Shown piece after piece: positions 5,528-6,598 of a stretch of 6,598 nt of DNA. Source of the DNA: an uncultured Bacillota bacterium (GTDB taxonomy: Bacteria > Bacillota_I > Bacilli_A > RF39 > UBA660). The first letter of the stretch is position 1. Each line of letters starts with the position of its first letter. The position numbers and the translations under genes are program-made. Location of the stretch: assembly GCA_947383065.1 (NCBI GenBank), contig CANDCB010000052.1:1-6598 (forward strand), in the 5' to 3' direction. The notes beneath the pieces were generated by a model. It made no database searches. It was not told where the DNA came from and was given only the letters and a program-made list of their open reading frames with translations.

Positions 5528-6598
5528 ATGAAAAATGATAATAAATTAATTGTTATAAAAAATAAAGTAACAAAAAATTTAAATGATGGAACAAAATTAA
5601 TTGTTAGCAATATTACTTCTTTTAGTAATAAAAATATTGGCCCAATAAAAGGTTTATATATTATATTAGCAGTATGCGCAATTATCATATTATTCTTAGG
5701 CTTTAATTTATTTAAAAAAGATGGTATTGATTATCCAATTGTATATAATACTGCTGAAGGAGACCTTTATTTAATGGAATCTAAAGCCAAAAAAGAAGAA
5801 GACGCTATCAAACTTGCCCGTAATGAAATAACTACCAATGTTGAATACGCTAATACTAAAGAAAGATATATTTTATTTCAAAAAGAACAAAAGTTATATT
5901 TATATGATGCTAAAGATAAAGACCAAACAACTAAAATTATGGATAATATAAGTGAATTTAGTTTTTCTTTAGATGATAAATTTATAATAGGTTTAGACAA
6001 AGAAAAAAATTTAAAAATTTATAATTATAAAGAAACACAAGAAATAGAAAATGATGTTTCTAGAATCTATTTAACTTCTAAAAATAAAATTATTTATGAA
6101 AAAGAAAACAAACTTTATGTTAGAAGTATTAATCCTAAAAAAGATGACCGTCGAAAAATAACTGAAGAATTTAGTAATTCCCTAACATTTAGTGAAGATG
6201 AAAGTAAAATTATCTACATTAATAAAAATAGTGAACTGTATTCATATGACATAAAAAAAGATAAAAATACACGTATAGCAGAGAATGTTTACGCATATTA
6301 TTGTGATAGTGGATCATGTAATAATTTAATTTATATTGAAACATCAGATACTAAGACAATTTATTATTATGATGGCAAAAAAAATACTAAAATAGCTAGT
6401 GATATATATATGGTCCATGCAGCTAATGTTGATGAAAAACAAGTCGTATATTCAGTTCATGAAAATAAAAATTACAAACTATATTATCAAGTAGTATCAA
6501 AAGACGCAGCTCTTATTGAAGATGATTTATCAAGTATTAGAAGTGTTAGAATCCATGATAACAAAGATATTTACTACATAACTGGTAAAAATGAGGTT
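5528..6598 (+). CDS. Membrane-anchored probable beta-propeller protein (3' end outside window)
   Basis: The reading frame stays open from the ATG at 5528 to the last base, giving 357 residues without a stop, so the gene is partial at its C-terminus. Residues 1-40 are polar and Lys/Asn-rich. Residues 41-62 are one transmembrane helix (LYIILAVCAIIILFLGF core). The rest is predicted to lie outside the membrane, since Lys residues sit on both sides of the helix and no cleavage site is seen. The outer part has about seven repeats of roughly 35-45 residues with the pattern 'K-IIY-(turn)-LY-YD-(charged turn)-KI', beginning near residues 112, 149, 185, 225, 265, 303 and 345. This resembles TolB/WD40-like or DUF5050-like propeller blades. 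Cys259 and Cys264 form a CDSGSC pair. Such proteins usually bind partners or cell-wall material; no enzymatic motif is visible and the role is unknown. It probably has its own promoter. Confidence 0.8.
   Translation, partial: MKNDNKLIVIKNKVTKNLNDGTKLIVSNITSFSNKNIGPIKGLYIILAVCAIIILFLGFNLFKKDGIDYPIVYNTAEGDLYLMESKAKKEEDAIKLARNEITTNVEYANTKERYILFQKEQKLYLYDAKDKDQTTKIMDNISEFSFSLDDKFIIGLDKEKNLKIYNYKETQEIENDVSRIYLTSKNKIIYEKENKLYVRSINPKKDDRRKITEEFSNSLTFSEDESKIIYINKNSELYSYDIKKDKNTRIAENVYAYYCDSGSCNNLIYIETSDTKTIYYYDGKKNTKIASDIYMVHAANVDEKQVVYSVHENKNYKLYYQVVSKDAALIEDDLSSIRSVRIHDNKDIYYITGKNEV

Noticed and set aside
5500..5688. Minus-strand reading frame of 62 codons
   Set aside because: It lies antisense to the start of the plus-strand propeller gene, which has a consensus promoter and ribosome site.

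Overview
The window is strongly AT-rich and gene-dense. It has purine-rich AGAAAG-type ribosome binding sites, one likely TTG start, and Trp encoded only by TGG where I checked (for example in the 35, 1084 and 3650 genes). This fits a low-GC Bacillota/Bacilli-type bacterium (Clostridium, Erysipelotrichia or RF39-like) using the standard bacterial code rather than the Mycoplasma code. There are no tRNA or rRNA genes, mobile-element genes or CRISPR arrays.

Layout. (1) Bases 35-1077 hold a two-gene plus-strand unit: a small RBBP9/YdeN-like serine hydrolase and an ASCH (PUA-like) domain protein. It ends at a hairpin terminator whose right arm contains the ASCH gene's stop codon. (2) Bases 1084-1977 on the minus strand encode a short Ppx/GppA-type phosphatase that converges on the terminator. 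Its true start is probably TTG at 1977, not the upstream ATG at 2070. (3) The 156-bp gap 1978-2133 is a divergent promoter region with an extended -10 element facing each way. (4) Bases 2134-5465 form a tight three-gene plus-strand operon of HD-domain metal-dependent phosphohydrolases: a protein with two tandem HD modules, a one-module paralogue 1 nt downstream, and a Dgt-like deoxynucleotide triphosphohydrolase about 16 nt further on. (5) After a 62-bp gap with a good promoter, a gene for a membrane-anchored, probable beta-propeller protein starts at 5528 and runs off the right edge.

The most interesting part is the HD operon. It carries four HD domains in three adjacent genes. Three of these are clear duplicates of one roughly 200-residue module, and all three keep the H...HD...H...H...D ligand set, so all may be active. 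With the divergent Ppx/GppA-like gene, this looks like a small nucleotide, alarmone or polyphosphate turnover locus. That functional link is inference: no substrate can be read from the sequence.
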